Part shown: in pieces, positions 27,015 through 35,559 of the stretch
Layout: the number at the start of each line of letters is the position of its first letter
How positions within the stretch are numbered: position 1 is the first letter of the stretch
From: Betaproteobacteria bacterium
GTDB taxonomy: Bacteria; Pseudomonadota; Gammaproteobacteria; Burkholderiales; Rhodocyclaceae
Length of the DNA stretch: 64,000 nt
Direction: 5' to 3'
NCBI GenBank assembly: GCA_009777245.1
Contig: WRMF01000001.1
Coordinates: forward strand, 62,001-126,000
The notes under the pieces: model-generated
Database searches by the model: none
What the model was told of the DNA's origin: nothing
What the model saw: only the letters and a program-made list of their open reading frames with translations
Position numbers and translations under genes: made by a program

Positions 27015-28337
27015 TCACCTGACGCTTTCCTCACGTGCCGCAGGGGACAGCGAATCTTTCCAAGGCGCGACCTTGAATAGCAACAGCATCCCCGGAATCG
27101 CAAGCAGCGCGCAAAGCAGGAAGAACGACACCCAACCCAACGCCTCTACAAGCCACCCGGCAGAGGCGTTGACCACAGTACGCGGCGCGGTGGCCAGACT
27201 GGTAAACAGGGCGAACTGGGTCGCCGCATAGGCCGGATTAGTGGCGCGGGCAATAAAAGCAATAAAGGCAACTGTACCAAGACCAACCCCCAGATATTCG
27301 GCGGAAACCACTACCGCCAAGGCAATCCGATTGCCAAGAGTAATCCCGCCTTCCTCAAAAGGGCCTAGCCAGGCTAACCAGACGAAACCGAAGATCGTTA
27401 CAAGCTGCACTGCGCCAAACAGCCAGAGCGCCTTGTTGATGCCGATCCGCTGCATAATCAGTCCGCCCAGAATCGCGCCGACAACGGCAGACCACAATCC
27501 CGCGTTTTTGGCAATCAGGCCAACATCGGTCATGGAAAAACCCATTCGCAGATAAAACGGGGTTGCAAGCGCCGTCGCCAGTGAATCGCCCAGCTTGTAT
27601 AAACACAGGAAAGCAAGGATAAGCAACATCCCCTGCCAACCCTGTCGCCGAATAAACTCCAGAAAAGGCTGCACACAGGCTTCCTTCAGATTGCGGGGCG
27701 TATTGCCGACAACCGGCTCAGTAACCAATAACGCCATAATCATGCCCGGCGCCATGAATAGCGCGGTAATCCAGAATACGGCATTCCAGGAAAGGCTGTC
27801 CGCCAGAATCAGGGAAAGCGAGCCGGGAACCAACCCTGCAACGCGATAGGCATTAACGTGCACGGCATTGCCAAGACCCAACTCCGCATCCGACAGAATT
27901 TCCCGCCGATAAGCGTCAATGGCTATATCCTGCGTTGCGGCGCAGAAAGCCAGCAATACCACCAAATACATGATGGTTGATATGTCATCCGCCGGAGTGA
28001 ACGCTCCAAGCGTCCCGATCAAAACCAGCAGCATGACCTGCGCTATCAGCATCCAGCCCCGCCTTCTCCCCAAAGGCGGCGCATAGCGGTCAAGCAGGGG
28101 CGACCAGAGAAATTTCCAATTAAAAGGAAAGGTTGCCAGCGCGAAAAGCCCAATAATCTTGATATCCACCCCGCCTTTTTCCATCCAGGCGGGTATAAGC
28201 TGCAACAGCAGAAAAAAAGGCAGGCCGGAAGAAAAGCCCGTAAAGACGCAAATCAGCATCTTGCGGGTCAAAAGCGGCGCTATCCAGCCATAAAGACGGC
28301 TCCGCCCGCCTTCGCTTCCTTGTCCGGTCGTGTTCAT
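27015..28337 (-). CDS. ampG: AmpG-type MFS permease (muropeptide/peptidoglycan recycling)
   Basis: Major facilitator of 440 residues with about 12 membrane segments. N-terminal GFSSGLPFFLLLQLIPAWM, then KFLWSPLLDRYAPPLGRRRGW and the loop with DIAIDAYRREIL, follow the AmpG pattern. The protein brings GlcNAc-anhydroMurNAc peptides from the periplasm for recycling. The start overlaps the rdgC stop by 4 bases. AmpG is the best family match, but related permeases (acetyl-CoA/drug types) share the fold. Confidence 0.85.
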   Translation of the reverse strand: MNTTGQGSEGGRSRLYGWIAPLLTRKMLICVFTGFSSGLPFFLLLQLIPAWMEKGGVDIKIIGLFALATFPFNWKFLWSPLLDRYAPPLGRRRGWMLIAQVMLLVLIGTLGAFTPADDISTIMYLVVLLAFCAATQDIAIDAYRREILSDAELGLGNAVHVNAYRVAGLVPGSLSLILADSLSWNAVFWITALFMAPGMIMALLVTEPVVGNTPRNLKEACVQPFLEFIRRQGWQGMLLILAFLCLYKLGDSLATALATPFYLRMGFSMTDVGLIAKNAGLWSAVVGAILGGLIMQRIGINKALWLFGAVQLVTIFGFVWLAWLGPFEEGGITLGNRIALAVVVSAEYLGVGLGTVAFIAFIARATNPAYAATQFALFTSLATAPRTVVNASAGWLVEALGWVSFFLLCALLAIPGMLLLFKVAPWKDSLSPAAREESVR

Positions 28338-29245
28338 GCCGCCTCTTTTTCGCCGCCCAAGGCTTCTATAAGAGCTGGCAGGAAACGAACAAACTCGCCT
28401 GTCATCAATGCGAATTTGGCGTCGAAAATTTCTTCGGCCTCTTCAATGTCCTCAAGCTCTTCTTTCAGCATGTTCAGAAACTCCAGCCGCTTGATCTCTC
28501 CTTTTTCGGTCAGGACAAAGGAGAGCCTGTCATCCCATGTCAGCGCAAGGCGGGTCGGAAATTTGCCCGCCTGCAAATGGGCGCGAATCTCCGGCAAGGT
28601 CTCATCCCGCAAGGAATGACGCACATAGCGCACCGCCGCTTGTTCCCCGGTTGCGGACTTCAACTCGCAATCCCGATCAATGGCAAAAGGCGCATCCCCC
28701 GACAATAGCCATTCCGTCATCGCGGAAGCTGGCGAAGTACGCATGGATAAGAGCTTGCAGGGAAAATCTTCCAGACAATCGCCCAGAGCTTCCAATACTT
28801 CTTCCGCTTTCTTTTGACTTCCCGCGTCAACCCCCAGCCAGCCATGCACAGGGTCTATCCATACAACAGTTTTACGCCGACAGGCAAAGGCTCGCGGCAA
28901 AAGTTCGTCCCAAACCTCTGCCTGTAAATCCCTCAATGCCTTACGCCCCGGCGTAAAGCCTTGCTCCTGCGCGATTTTTTCCGCTCGCGCCTGAACTTCC
29001 TGACGAACTACAAGCGAGGGCAGGAGCCTTGTTTCCGTCTCCAGCGCAAGCAGCCATTGCCCGCCGATGGCATGTATCAATGTTTCCGGGTCACGCGCAG
29101 GACGGGGCGAAATCCAGCCCCGGCTTGTCGCCTCGAATGCGCCGCAAGGCTTGAACCGTCCTCGCGCAAGTTGTGCATTCAGCGCCTCGGCGCTTATCTG
29201 CCAGGGCGTCGGCAACCGATAAATCTGTAAATTCCTGAACCACAT
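28334..29245 (-). CDS. rdgC: Recombination-associated protein RdgC
   Basis: Ring-shaped DNA-binding protein that restrains RecA-promoted recombination and supports replication restart. The N-terminus MWFRNLQIYRL is the family signature, followed by FEATSRGWISP, LLPSLVVRQEV and KALRDLQAEVWDELLPRAF. The 303 residues are full length. The C-terminal helical part (LNMLKEELEDIEEAEEIFDA) matches the region that closes the dimer ring. It overlaps ampG by 4 bases and lies 14 bases after trmB. Confidence 0.96.
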   Translation of the reverse strand: MWFRNLQIYRLPTPWQISAEALNAQLARGRFKPCGAFEATSRGWISPRPARDPETLIHAIGGQWLLALETETRLLPSLVVRQEVQARAEKIAQEQGFTPGRKALRDLQAEVWDELLPRAFACRRKTVVWIDPVHGWLGVDAGSQKKAEEVLEALGDCLEDFPCKLLSMRTSPASAMTEWLLSGDAPFAIDRDCELKSATGEQAAVRYVRHSLRDETLPEIRAHLQAGKFPTRLALTWDDRLSFVLTEKGEIKRLEFLNMLKEELEDIEEAEEIFDAKFALMTGEFVRFLPALIEALGGEKEAA

Positions 29246-29259
29246 GTTCTACCTTTCGA

Positions 29260-30039
29260 TTATTTCTTGCGAATGAAAAAAATATCCCACACCCCATGCC
29301 CCAACCGAACGCCTCGGTTTTCAAACTTGGTTTGCGGACGGGAAGAAGGACGAGGCGCAAAGCCTTCCGCACTATTTATTAACAGCGGCTCGGCGCTCAG
29401 GGTTGCCAGCATGTGTAAGGCGTATTCTTCCCAGTCCGTCGCAGCGTGCAGATAACCGCCCGCTACGAGGCGGCTCGCCAGGAGCGCGACAAATTGCGGC
29501 TGAATCAGGCGGCGCTTGTGATGCCGCTTTTTCTGCCAAGGATCGGGGAAAAAAATATGGATGCCGGAGAGGCTATTTTCCGGAATCATGTCCCGCGCGA
29601 CTTCCACCGCGTCGTGCCCGGCTATGCGGACATTTGCCAGACCTTCTTCCGCAACCAGTTTGCAGAGGCTCCCTATTCCCGGCGTATGCACTTCTACGCC
29701 GAGATAGTCCTTGTCGGGATTTTCCCGCGCAATTCGCGCCGTAGTCTCGCCCATGCCGCAACCGATTTCCAGAATTCTCTTCGCTTCTCTACCGAATAGC
29801 AGGGAAAAATCCAGTATTTCTTTGCGATAAGGAACTCCGATTTTCGGCATCATCGCCTGAAAATATCGTTCCTGAGCGGCGGAAAACCTGCCGCCGCGCC
29901 TGACGAAACTACGTATATGGCTATTTCTCGCCTCTCCTGCTTGCGGGTGGGAAAAGGGATAACTCCTCTCTCCCGCTTGTGGCATCAAAGCGAGTGGTGG
30001 AGGGGTCGAGGAAGAGGGTATCTGAGATTCAGGAAGCAT
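29260..30039 (-). CDS. trmB: tRNA (guanine-N7-)-methyltransferase TrmB
   Basis: Forms m7G46 in tRNA. SAM motif [12 protein letters not shown], then [18 protein letters not shown] and [14 protein letters not shown] are diagnostic. The conserved domain begins only around [11 protein letters not shown]. About 45 residues before it (rich in P, S and repeated QAGE) are encoded by an intergenic-type repeat, so the annotated N-terminus is not native to the family. Possible starts are GTG 30066, ATG 30039 and ATG 29985; 30039 has ACGAGAA upstream. Its position next to thiG and thiS is frequent in betaproteobacteria. Confidence 0.93.
   Translation of the reverse strand: MLPESQIPSSSTPPPLALMPQAGERSYPFSHPQAGEARNSHIRSFVRRGGRFSAAQERYFQAMMPKIGVPYRKEILDFSLLFGREAKRILEIGCGMGETTARIARENPDKDYLGVEVHTPGIGSLCKLVAEEGLANVRIAGHDAVEVARDMIPENSLSGIHIFFPDPWQKKRHHKRRLIQPQFVALLASRLVAGGYLHAATDWEEYALHMLATLSAEPLLINSAEGFAPRPSSRPQTKFENRGVRLGHGVWDIFFIRKK
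29925..30015. repeat. Palindromic C/T-rich repeat forming the trmB 5-prime end
   Basis: The region holds several pyrimidine-rich and purine-rich arms (CTCTCCTGCTTGCGGG, CCTCTCTCCCGCTTG, GAGTGGTGGAGGG). The 14-base core CCTCTCTCCCGCTT recurs at about 35338 inside the broken mod gene. It adds non-family codons to trmB. Confidence 0.6.
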
Positions 30040-30079
30040 GTAGCGATTCTCGTAATCAAAAATCACGCGCTAACACCTG

Positions 30080-30213
30080 CAAACCCCGCCCTTGCGGGCG
30101 ACCCCTTTGACTCGCGGCGAAGCCAAAAGGGGGATTGGCGACAGTGCAATGTTGGGGTTAGCCCCCTTTTACAAAGGGGGTGGCGGCATCGCCGCCGGGG
30201 GTTTGCCGGATAG
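30080..30213. repeat. MITE-like inverted-repeat element
   Basis: The outer arms (AAACCCC...ACCCCTTTG from 30080; ACAAAGGGGGT...GGGGGTTT to 30213) are imperfect inverted repeats. Inner arms CCAAAAGGGGG and CCCCCTTTT give a second stem. No coding capacity is seen. It lies between trmB and thiG. Confidence 0.65.
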
Positions 30214-30219
30214 CTCCCG

Positions 30220-30249
30220 CTTGCGGCGCAGCCACTTGCGGCGCAGCCA
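30220..30249. repeat. Two perfect 15-bp tandem copies
   Basis: CTTGCGGCGCAGCCA occurs twice in a row just after the element at 30080-30213. No gene overlaps it. Confidence 0.85.
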
Positions 30250-30308
30250 AAAGAATCGTTATTCACGGGCATCAGTTCATATGCCTCGCCCGTTCTTTCC
30301 GTCGCCAT

Positions 30309-31091
30309 TCAGGTTCCGATCATGCCCGCGCGCGGCGAAGAAGGAGAGGCAGAATAGACCTTTTTCTCCATCCGCCCGGCAAGAAAAGCCTCTCTTCCCG
30401 CCTCTACCGATTTTTTCATTGCGGAAGCCATCAAAACCGGATTTTTGGCGGCGGCTATCGCCGTATTCATCAACACTCCGTCGCAGCCTAATTCCATTGC
30501 GATTGTCGCATCGGAAGCTGTTCCCACTCCGGCATCAACCAGCACCGGCACATTGGCGCGCTCGATGATGAGGGAGAGATTCCACGGATTGACAATGCCC
30601 ATGCCGGAGCCGATAAGGGAAGCAAGCGGCATGACCGCGACGCAGCCAGTATCTTCCAGCATGCGCGCCTGAATCGGATCGTCGGAGCAATAGACCATGA
30701 CCTGAAATCCGTCCTTCACCAGAACTTCGGCGGCCTTCAGGGTTTCCGGCATGTTCGGGAACAGGGTTTTATCGTCGCCCAGAACTTCCAGTTTGACAAG
30801 CGCGTGACCGTCCATTAGCTCCCGCGCCAGCCACAGGGTTCGCGTGGCGTCTTCCGCCGTAAAGCATCCTGCCGTGTTGGGCAGGATGGTAAACCTGTCC
30901 GGCGGCAAGGCATCGAGCAGATTAGGGGATGCCGGGTCTTGCCCGATATTCATCCGCCTGATTGCCACCGTAACGATGTTTGCGCCGGAAGCCTCGACGG
31001 CGGCGCGGGTCTCGGCGAAATCACGATATTTGCCGGTTCCGACCAAGAGCCGGGAATCGTATGCGCGTCCTGCTATGACAAGTTGATCCAT
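30309..31091 (-). CDS. thiG: Thiazole synthase ThiG
   Basis: TIM-barrel enzyme that builds the thiazole phosphate of thiamin from deoxyxylulose phosphate, dehydroglycine and ThiS-bound sulfur. The Schiff-base lysine is K100 in [56 protein letters not shown] and [14 protein letters not shown] are all typical. The length of 260 residues is normal. thiS precedes it with a 4-base gap, so sulfur carrier and synthase are made together. Confidence 0.97.
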   Translation of the reverse strand: MDQLVIAGRAYDSRLLVGTGKYRDFAETRAAVEASGANIVTVAIRRMNIGQDPASPNLLDALPPDRFTILPNTAGCFTAEDATRTLWLARELMDGHALVKLEVLGDDKTLFPNMPETLKAAEVLVKDGFQVMVYCSDDPIQARMLEDTGCVAVMPLASLIGSGMGIVNPWNLSLIIERANVPVLVDAGVGTASDATIAMELGCDGVLMNTAIAAAKNPVLMASAMKKSVEAGREAFLAGRMEKKVYSASPSSPRAGMIGT

Positions 31092-31095
31092 ACGC

Positions 31096-31299
31096 TTACC
31101 CGCCGCCTACCGCGACGACAATTTCCAGCGCGTCGCCGTCAGCAAGCGCCGTTATTGCATAGTTGCCTTTGGGTACAATTTCGCCGTTCAGACCCACGGC
31201 AATGCGTTTGTTCGTGAAGTCCAGCGCCTCGACCAGAAGCGCCACCGTGTCGGCTTCGGGAAAATCCCGATGTTCGCCGTTCAAGAGAAGATTAGGCAT
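31096..31299 (-). CDS. thiS: Sulfur carrier protein ThiS
   Basis: A 67-residue ubiquitin-fold protein ending in the essential Gly-Gly (VAVGGG), which is adenylated and thiocarboxylated before passing sulfur to ThiG. NGE near the start, [14 protein letters not shown] and [10 protein letters not shown] match the family. No TPP riboswitch (THI box) was found in the roughly 150 bases upstream. Confidence 0.95.
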   Translation of the reverse strand: MPNLLLNGEHRDFPEADTVALLVEALDFTNKRIAVGLNGEIVPKGNYAITALADGDALEIVVAVGGG

Positions 31300-31605
31300 G
31301 ACCAGTCAGTTGAAATGAAAAGGGGAGCAGTTTATCAGGTATCAGGGCGCAGGTTTCAGGAATCAGGCATTAGTGGGGCAGCGGTTTGCAGGCAGGGACA
31401 AAGCATAGCGTAATCCCTGCATTTTGTTTGCTGATGATGCTTGAAGCCGGGATTCCATTTCATTCCAGCCTGCGGCTCCTTCCTCTGCCAGGAATAGGAA
31501 ACCACTATGCTGGAAGAAGCAGGCGAGTAACAGTAACGTCTTGCGGTTTTCATAGAAGATCCCCCTTAGAGCTCTCTCTTCAGGGGGATAAGTTTTTGTG
31601 GGGCG
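31300..31605. other. Intergenic region between thiS and the unknown gene
   Basis: No gene is supported here. Short direct repeats of a TATCAGG type occur at 31332-31370. A hairpin with 8-bp arms ATCCCCCT/AGGGGGAT sits at 31560-31590, 15 bases after the stop of the minus-strand gene at 31606-32343, and probably ends its transcript although no clear T run follows on that strand. Confidence 0.5.
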
Positions 31606-32343
31606 CTATTGCCAAACGATCTTCAATTCATGCCCATCAGCAAATTTCACATACGTCGGCTCCCAGACAACACGGAAACGTCCCTTGGTGGAATTGGTAA
31701 TAGAATCACCTTCGCTCAGACTACTGCGGCGTTCGAATGTTAACTCAATGTCGCCGTCTTTCGGGACAGCCAGAGCCAGTTGATCGCTTTCATAAAACCA
31801 GCACAAGGGGATTGATAAGAGGGATTCGCTGTAGACGGCTTTTAATGTGCCTCGTAGTGCAATGATTGCATCGCCGCCGAGATTCTGCACACGTACGAGC
31901 GTGGCGATAATTGCGATATTATCGGACGAGCTAAGCCGTCCTTGGTACTCACTGTGCGGGATTGCTTCGACTTTGACAGCAATCGCCTGTACAACAGCAC
32001 GCAGCGGTGCGAATTTTGCGCTACCTAGGGCAGTCTCACGGTTAGCGGCAGCCATCTTTGCGCCCCATGCGCGTTGCAACTTAATAGCCTCTCCGAAAGT
32101 ACGTGCCGGTAACGAGTCGGTCGGATCAGTGAATTGTGGAGAGAGCACAGTGACGCTGCTCCGTCTAACATAGGCCTGGACGAGCGCACGCTCATCCGCA
32201 GAAAGCTTGGCAAGCTTTTCTTGGACGCTGGTCAAGTCGGTCGTACCAACCGGTAGTTTCGTGTAATGAGGATCGCTGATGTAGCTGTAGAGCATGAATG
32301 CAACACCCGAAACAAGAGCGATTATGAATAGTTTTCGGAACAT
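31606..32343 (-). CDS. Unknown membrane-anchored protein
   Basis: 245 residues, family not recognised. A single N-terminal membrane segment (KLFIIALVSGVAFMLYSYI) is followed by a probably periplasmic helical part (TSVQEKLAKLSADERALVQAYVRR and TFGEAIKLQRAWGAK) and a beta-rich part ending in KFADGHELKIVWQ. The second half has the alternating pattern of a small beta-sandwich. It stands alone between thiS and the M20 gene, with its own hairpin downstream. The ATG at 32343 has AAAGG upstream. Confidence 0.65.
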   Translation of the reverse strand: MFRKLFIIALVSGVAFMLYSYISDPHYTKLPVGTTDLTSVQEKLAKLSADERALVQAYVRRSSVTVLSPQFTDPTDSLPARTFGEAIKLQRAWGAKMAAANRETALGSAKFAPLRAVVQAIAVKVEAIPHSEYQGRLSSSDNIAIIATLVRVQNLGGDAIIALRGTLKAVYSESLLSIPLCWFYESDQLALAVPKDGDIELTFERRSSLSEGDSITNSTKGRFRVVWEPTYVKFADGHELKIVWQ

Positions 32344-32378
32344 AATTTGAGCCTTTCATTTTTGACTGAACCCGATGG

Positions 32379-33557
32379 TTAGCCTTGGGAACTGTGATTC
32401 TTCCCCAAAACCGCCTGAACCAGCGACGCCCAATAGGCTATCCCGATAGGGATTGCCTTGTCGTTGAAATCATAACCGGGGTTATGCAATGGGGCGTTGC
32501 CTTCCTCGCCCGTTCCCAGCCAGACATAACAGCCGGGTCTTTCAAGCAGCATGTAGGAGAAATCCTCCGCCGTCATCGCGGGAGGCATGTCGTGGTATAC
32601 ATGCGCCTCGCCCAGCAAGGCTTTGGCAACGGCAAGGCAGATGTCGCTCTCCGCCTGGCTGTTTATGGTCGGGGGGTAACTCCGTTCCATCCTTGCTTCG
32701 ATTTTTGTTCCGGTTCCGCCCGCGACGCCTTGGCAGATGCGGTGAATGGCGGCTTCGATCTGTTCCTGAACGCTTGTATTGAAACTGCGGATTGTGCCTC
32801 CCAGGGTAGCTTCATCGGGAATGACATTCCAGGTGGAACCGGCGTGGATTTGGGTGATGCTTAGCACTGCCGAATCCAAAGGAGATATTTCGCGGGAGCC
32901 GATTGTGTGCAGAAGGCTGATTAGCTGGCCTGCGGCGACAATCGGGTCAATGCCCTGATGCGGCATGGCGGCATGACAGCCCTGCCCGCGTATCCTGATT
33001 CCCAGTCGGCAGGTTCCCGCCATGATCGCGCCGGGACGAAGAGCCATGTTACCTAGCGGCAAGTCCGGCCAATTATGCAGGCCGTAGACAGACTCAACCG
33101 GAAAACGCTCAAAGAGTCCGTCATCCACCATTTCTTTTGCGCCGCCTTCCGATTCTTCCGCAGGTTGGAAGATGAAAACGACCGAGCCATCGAATTTGGG
33201 ATTTTCCGCAAGATGCCGCGCCGCGCCTAGGAGCATCGCAACATGGCCATCATGACCGCAGGCGTGCATATAGCCGGAACAGGCGGAACGGTGGGAAAAC
33301 TTGTTCCGCTCTTCGATTGGCAATGCGTCCATGTCAGCCCGAAGACCGATCATGCGCCCGCTTTTCCCGGCGCGTAATACGCCCACTACGCCGGTACGCG
33401 CCAGACCGCGATGCACTTCCAGACCATAACTTGCCAGCTCGCGGGCGATTATCCCGGCGGTGCGCGTTTCTTGGAATGCAAGTTCAGGATGTGTGTGGAG
33501 ATCATGACGTAGCGATGTCAATTCCGGCAGGAAGGGAAAATTGGGCAAGTTCAGCAT
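32379..33557 (-). CDS. M20 family amidohydrolase (hippurate hydrolase-like)
   Basis: Zinc metallohydrolase that removes an acyl or aminoacyl group from an amide. The dimetal ligands are visible: CGHDGH near residue 98, the acidic pair in FQPAEESEGGA, the histidine in YGLHNWPDL, and the C-terminal PLHNPGYDFND. The dimerisation domain has RIRGQGCHAAMPHQGIDPI. The length of about 392 residues fits amidohydrolases annotated as hippurate or N-acyl-amino-acid hydrolases; the true substrate is unknown. A TTG four codons earlier is an alternative start. Confidence 0.9.
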   Translation of the reverse strand: MLNLPNFPFLPELTSLRHDLHTHPELAFQETRTAGIIARELASYGLEVHRGLARTGVVGVLRAGKSGRMIGLRADMDALPIEERNKFSHRSACSGYMHACGHDGHVAMLLGAARHLAENPKFDGSVVFIFQPAEESEGGAKEMVDDGLFERFPVESVYGLHNWPDLPLGNMALRPGAIMAGTCRLGIRIRGQGCHAAMPHQGIDPIVAAGQLISLLHTIGSREISPLDSAVLSITQIHAGSTWNVIPDEATLGGTIRSFNTSVQEQIEAAIHRICQGVAGGTGTKIEARMERSYPPTINSQAESDICLAVAKALLGEAHVYHDMPPAMTAEDFSYMLLERPGCYVWLGTGEEGNAPLHNPGYDFNDKAIPIGIAYWASLVQAVLGKNHSSQG

Positions 33558-33576
33558 GTGGTTTTGCAAGCATAAA

Positions 33577-33609
33577 TAGTCTCGCTCACCCTGTCGGCAA
33601 GCGAGACTA
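33577..33609 (-). terminator. Hairpin between PEBP gene and amidohydrolase gene
   Basis: Perfect 10-bp arms TAGTCTCGCT and AGCGAGACTA with a 13-base loop. On the minus strand ATTTATG follows, a weak T tract, so it is a plausible terminator for the PEBP gene. Confidence 0.5.
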
Positions 33610-33640
33610 GCAACAGGCTTAACGGCGAGCCTTGGTCGGC

Positions 33641-33698
33641 GGCGCAGACAAAGGCGTGGAGAGGGTGCGTAACATGTTACTCGCTTGAAACCGCTCTA
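33641..33698. repeat. Dispersed repeat at the PEBP gene 3-prime end (copy 1)
   Basis: The 58 bases match 53220-53281 with a few substitutions and a 4-base gap. Shared blocks include AGACAAAGGC, GGAGAGGGT, CTTGAA and GCTCTA. In both copies the minus-strand gene stop codon TAG is formed by the last bases of the repeat. Confidence 0.75.
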
Positions 33699-34322
33699 AA
33701 TCAGGGCGGGATTTAAGGTGTAAAGGCCGGTTATCTCGGCGCTGGCGAGCACATGCCCGGTCATGGCCTGCCTTAACGCGGCGGCGGTGAGCGGCGAGAA
33801 GGGCGGGAGTTCTTCCACGTCCAGCGCGTACAGGGTGAACACGTAGCGATGTACTCGCTCGTCGTTCCAGGGCGGACAAGGGCCGTCGTAGCCGTAGTAT
33901 TCGCCTTTCATGTCGTTGTCGTTGGCGAACCAGCCCGTATAATCGTTGATGCCCTGACGCGCATCGCGCGGAGCGGCTCCACCGGATTTGCCGCGTGGGA
34001 CGACTTCGCTGGAATAGGCTCCAGCGGCAATTTCGGAAACTTCGGCGGGCAGGTCAAACAACACCCAATGCACGAACTCCGCGCGCGGCAAGCTGTCCGC
34101 TACTGTCCGGCCTTCCTGGTTTACGTCGTCGCCGACGCTTGGCGCGTCAGGGTCATGGCAAATCAGGGCAAGGCTTTTCGCATCCGGCGGCGCGTCTGTC
34201 CAGGCCAGATGCGGATTTAAGTTACTGCTTAAAGCTACGCGATTTTTCGGATCGGGCACGGCAAAAGCGAATTCTCCGGGAATCCGCCCACCGTCGGTAA
34301 AGCTCTGACTATGTAGTTTCAT
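33696..34322 (-). CDS. YbhB/YbcL family PEBP-like protein
   Basis: Phosphatidylethanolamine-binding/Raf-kinase-inhibitor-like fold; the bacterial role is not settled. ICHDPDAPSVGDDVNQEGR and FVHWVLFDLP carry the ligand-pocket residues, and GYDGPCPPWNDERVHRYVFTLYALD is the second family block. The length of 208 residues is a little longer than E. coli YbhB. No signal peptide is seen, so it is cytoplasmic. The start ATG 34322 has GGAGAACG upstream. Its stop lies in a dispersed repeat. Confidence 0.92.
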   Translation of the reverse strand: MKLHSQSFTDGGRIPGEFAFAVPDPKNRVALSSNLNPHLAWTDAPPDAKSLALICHDPDAPSVGDDVNQEGRTVADSLPRAEFVHWVLFDLPAEVSEIAAGAYSSEVVPRGKSGGAAPRDARQGINDYTGWFANDNDMKGEYYGYDGPCPPWNDERVHRYVFTLYALDVEELPPFSPLTAAALRQAMTGHVLASAEITGLYTLNPALI

Positions 34323-34414
34323 GGTTCGTTCTCCTTATACGCAAATTTGCGACAAAACCTTATTATGTCACGCAGAAAAGGTTGATGGGGAAGGAAATTG
34401 CCGAAGTCGAACCG

Positions 34415-35113
34415 TCAGGATTGTTGGTTTCGGTCGGACTGATCCGGGAAAAATGGCGCTTCTTCTCGCAACTCGAAGCGCAGAAAGTCCTGTAATTTCT
34501 TCGGTTCGATGATTTCGTCGTGCGGGATCAGCAAGTATTTCCACGGCTTGCCTCCAACGGCAGCGGCGTAGTCCGAGGCATGTTCGCACCAGCGAACGGC
34601 GACTTTCGCCTTGGCTTCTACTTCCTCGGTTTTCAGGTCATCCCGCTTCTTGGTCTCCGCCATCAGGATTGCGGCCTCGGTTTCGATCACGAAATCGGGA
34701 ATGTATTCCGGCTGTTCCGCGCCCTGTTTGTAATAAATCTGGAATTGTCCTTTTGCGGGCTTGAGTCATTTTACGGTGTCGCGCTCCAGAATTATCGAAA
34801 AGCGGCGTTCCGAATCCGAGTCAAACTTCTGAAGCATGTACAGGCATTTTCTGAAGCCGCCAAATAGCATCTGCCTGACGCCGCCTTTATCTTCCACGGT
34901 TTCGCGGTAATGTCGCGGCGTTTGCTCCGCCGTGTAGTTGCAGGGCTTTAATTCGGTGACCTCCCGGCTTACACCCACCGTGTATCCGGCATCCTCCTCC
35001 CAGAAATGCGCCATCATCTGGGCGTGGATTTCGCTTGCGATCAAGCGGCGATTCTGATCCAGCGCGTTTATGGTTTCATCCTCGGACAGATAGCTACGCA
35101 AATGCCGCGTCAT
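34415..35113 (-). pseudogene. Type III restriction enzyme (Res) C-terminal remnant with an internal stop
   Basis: Only the C-terminal part of a type III Res subunit remains, and none of the helicase motifs. The stretch YLSEDETINALDQNRRLI through RQMLFGGFRKCLYMLQKFDS is typical of Res. The frame is then cut by TGA (34766-34768, minus strand) where the same frame goes on as LKPAKGQFQIYYKQGAEQP and reaches ETEAAILMAETKKRDDL. The stop probably replaced TGG, tryptophan, in a KW-KPAKGQF motif. The 5-prime end is fused to the mod remnant (overlap 35094-35113), so a deletion removed the rest of mod and most of res. Confidence 0.85.
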
Positions 35114-35545
35114 CCGCCATCAATCGCCGGATAATCTCCAGACGGTCGCGCATAAGCCCCTGCCAGATTGAATGCTCCAACCCGTCGTCGTAATGCGAAA
35201 ACGCGCTGCCGGTGTTGTACGGCGGATCAATGAACACGCACTTAACCCTGTCTGTAAACTCCTGCTCCAACGCCTTCAACGCCAGGAGGTTGTCCCCGAA
35301 GATCAAGCGATTGTCGAAGATGTCCGCCCTCTCCCCAACCTCTCTCCCGCTTTTTGACCTTCCTTCGGATTGCAGGTGCGAATCATTATTCGCCCCTGCC
35401 GGGAAGAGGGTTCCGCCATTGGAGAGGGATAACGCCGAAATGCGGCGTGATAGGACTTTTCCGCATCCTCAAGCAAAATCCTCGGCTCCAGTCTTGGCCG
35501 CTTCTCCTTCCCAATCCAGACGAGTTCGAGCTTTTGTTTATTCAC
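35094..35545 (-). pseudogene. Type III modification methyltransferase (Mod) N-terminal remnant with a repeat inserted
   Basis: It begins as MNKQKLELVWIGKEKRPRLE, the usual Mod N-terminus, up to EKSYHA. A repeat of about 120 bases then breaks the frame. Mod resumes as DIFDNRLIFGDNLLALKAL and reaches the catalytic DPPYNTG motif, stopping soon after at MADDAAFA, where it joins the res remnant. The target-recognition and later methyltransferase parts are gone. The pair cannot form a working restriction system. Confidence 0.85.
35325..35445. repeat. Palindromic repeat inserted in the mod remnant
   Basis: C/T-rich arms at one end (CCCTCTCCCC, CCTCTCTCCCGCTT) and G/A-rich arms at the other (GGGAAGAGGG, GGAGAGGGATAACG), with GCGAATCATTATTCGC in the middle. 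It shares the 14-base core with the trmB 5-prime repeat. Boundaries are approximate. Confidence 0.65.
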
Positions 35546-35559
35546 TTCCTGCGAACCTT

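Noticed and set aside
31300-31450. TPP riboswitch ahead of thiS
   Set aside because: The THI box pattern (CTGAGA and ACCTGATC segments) was looked for on the minus strand and is absent.
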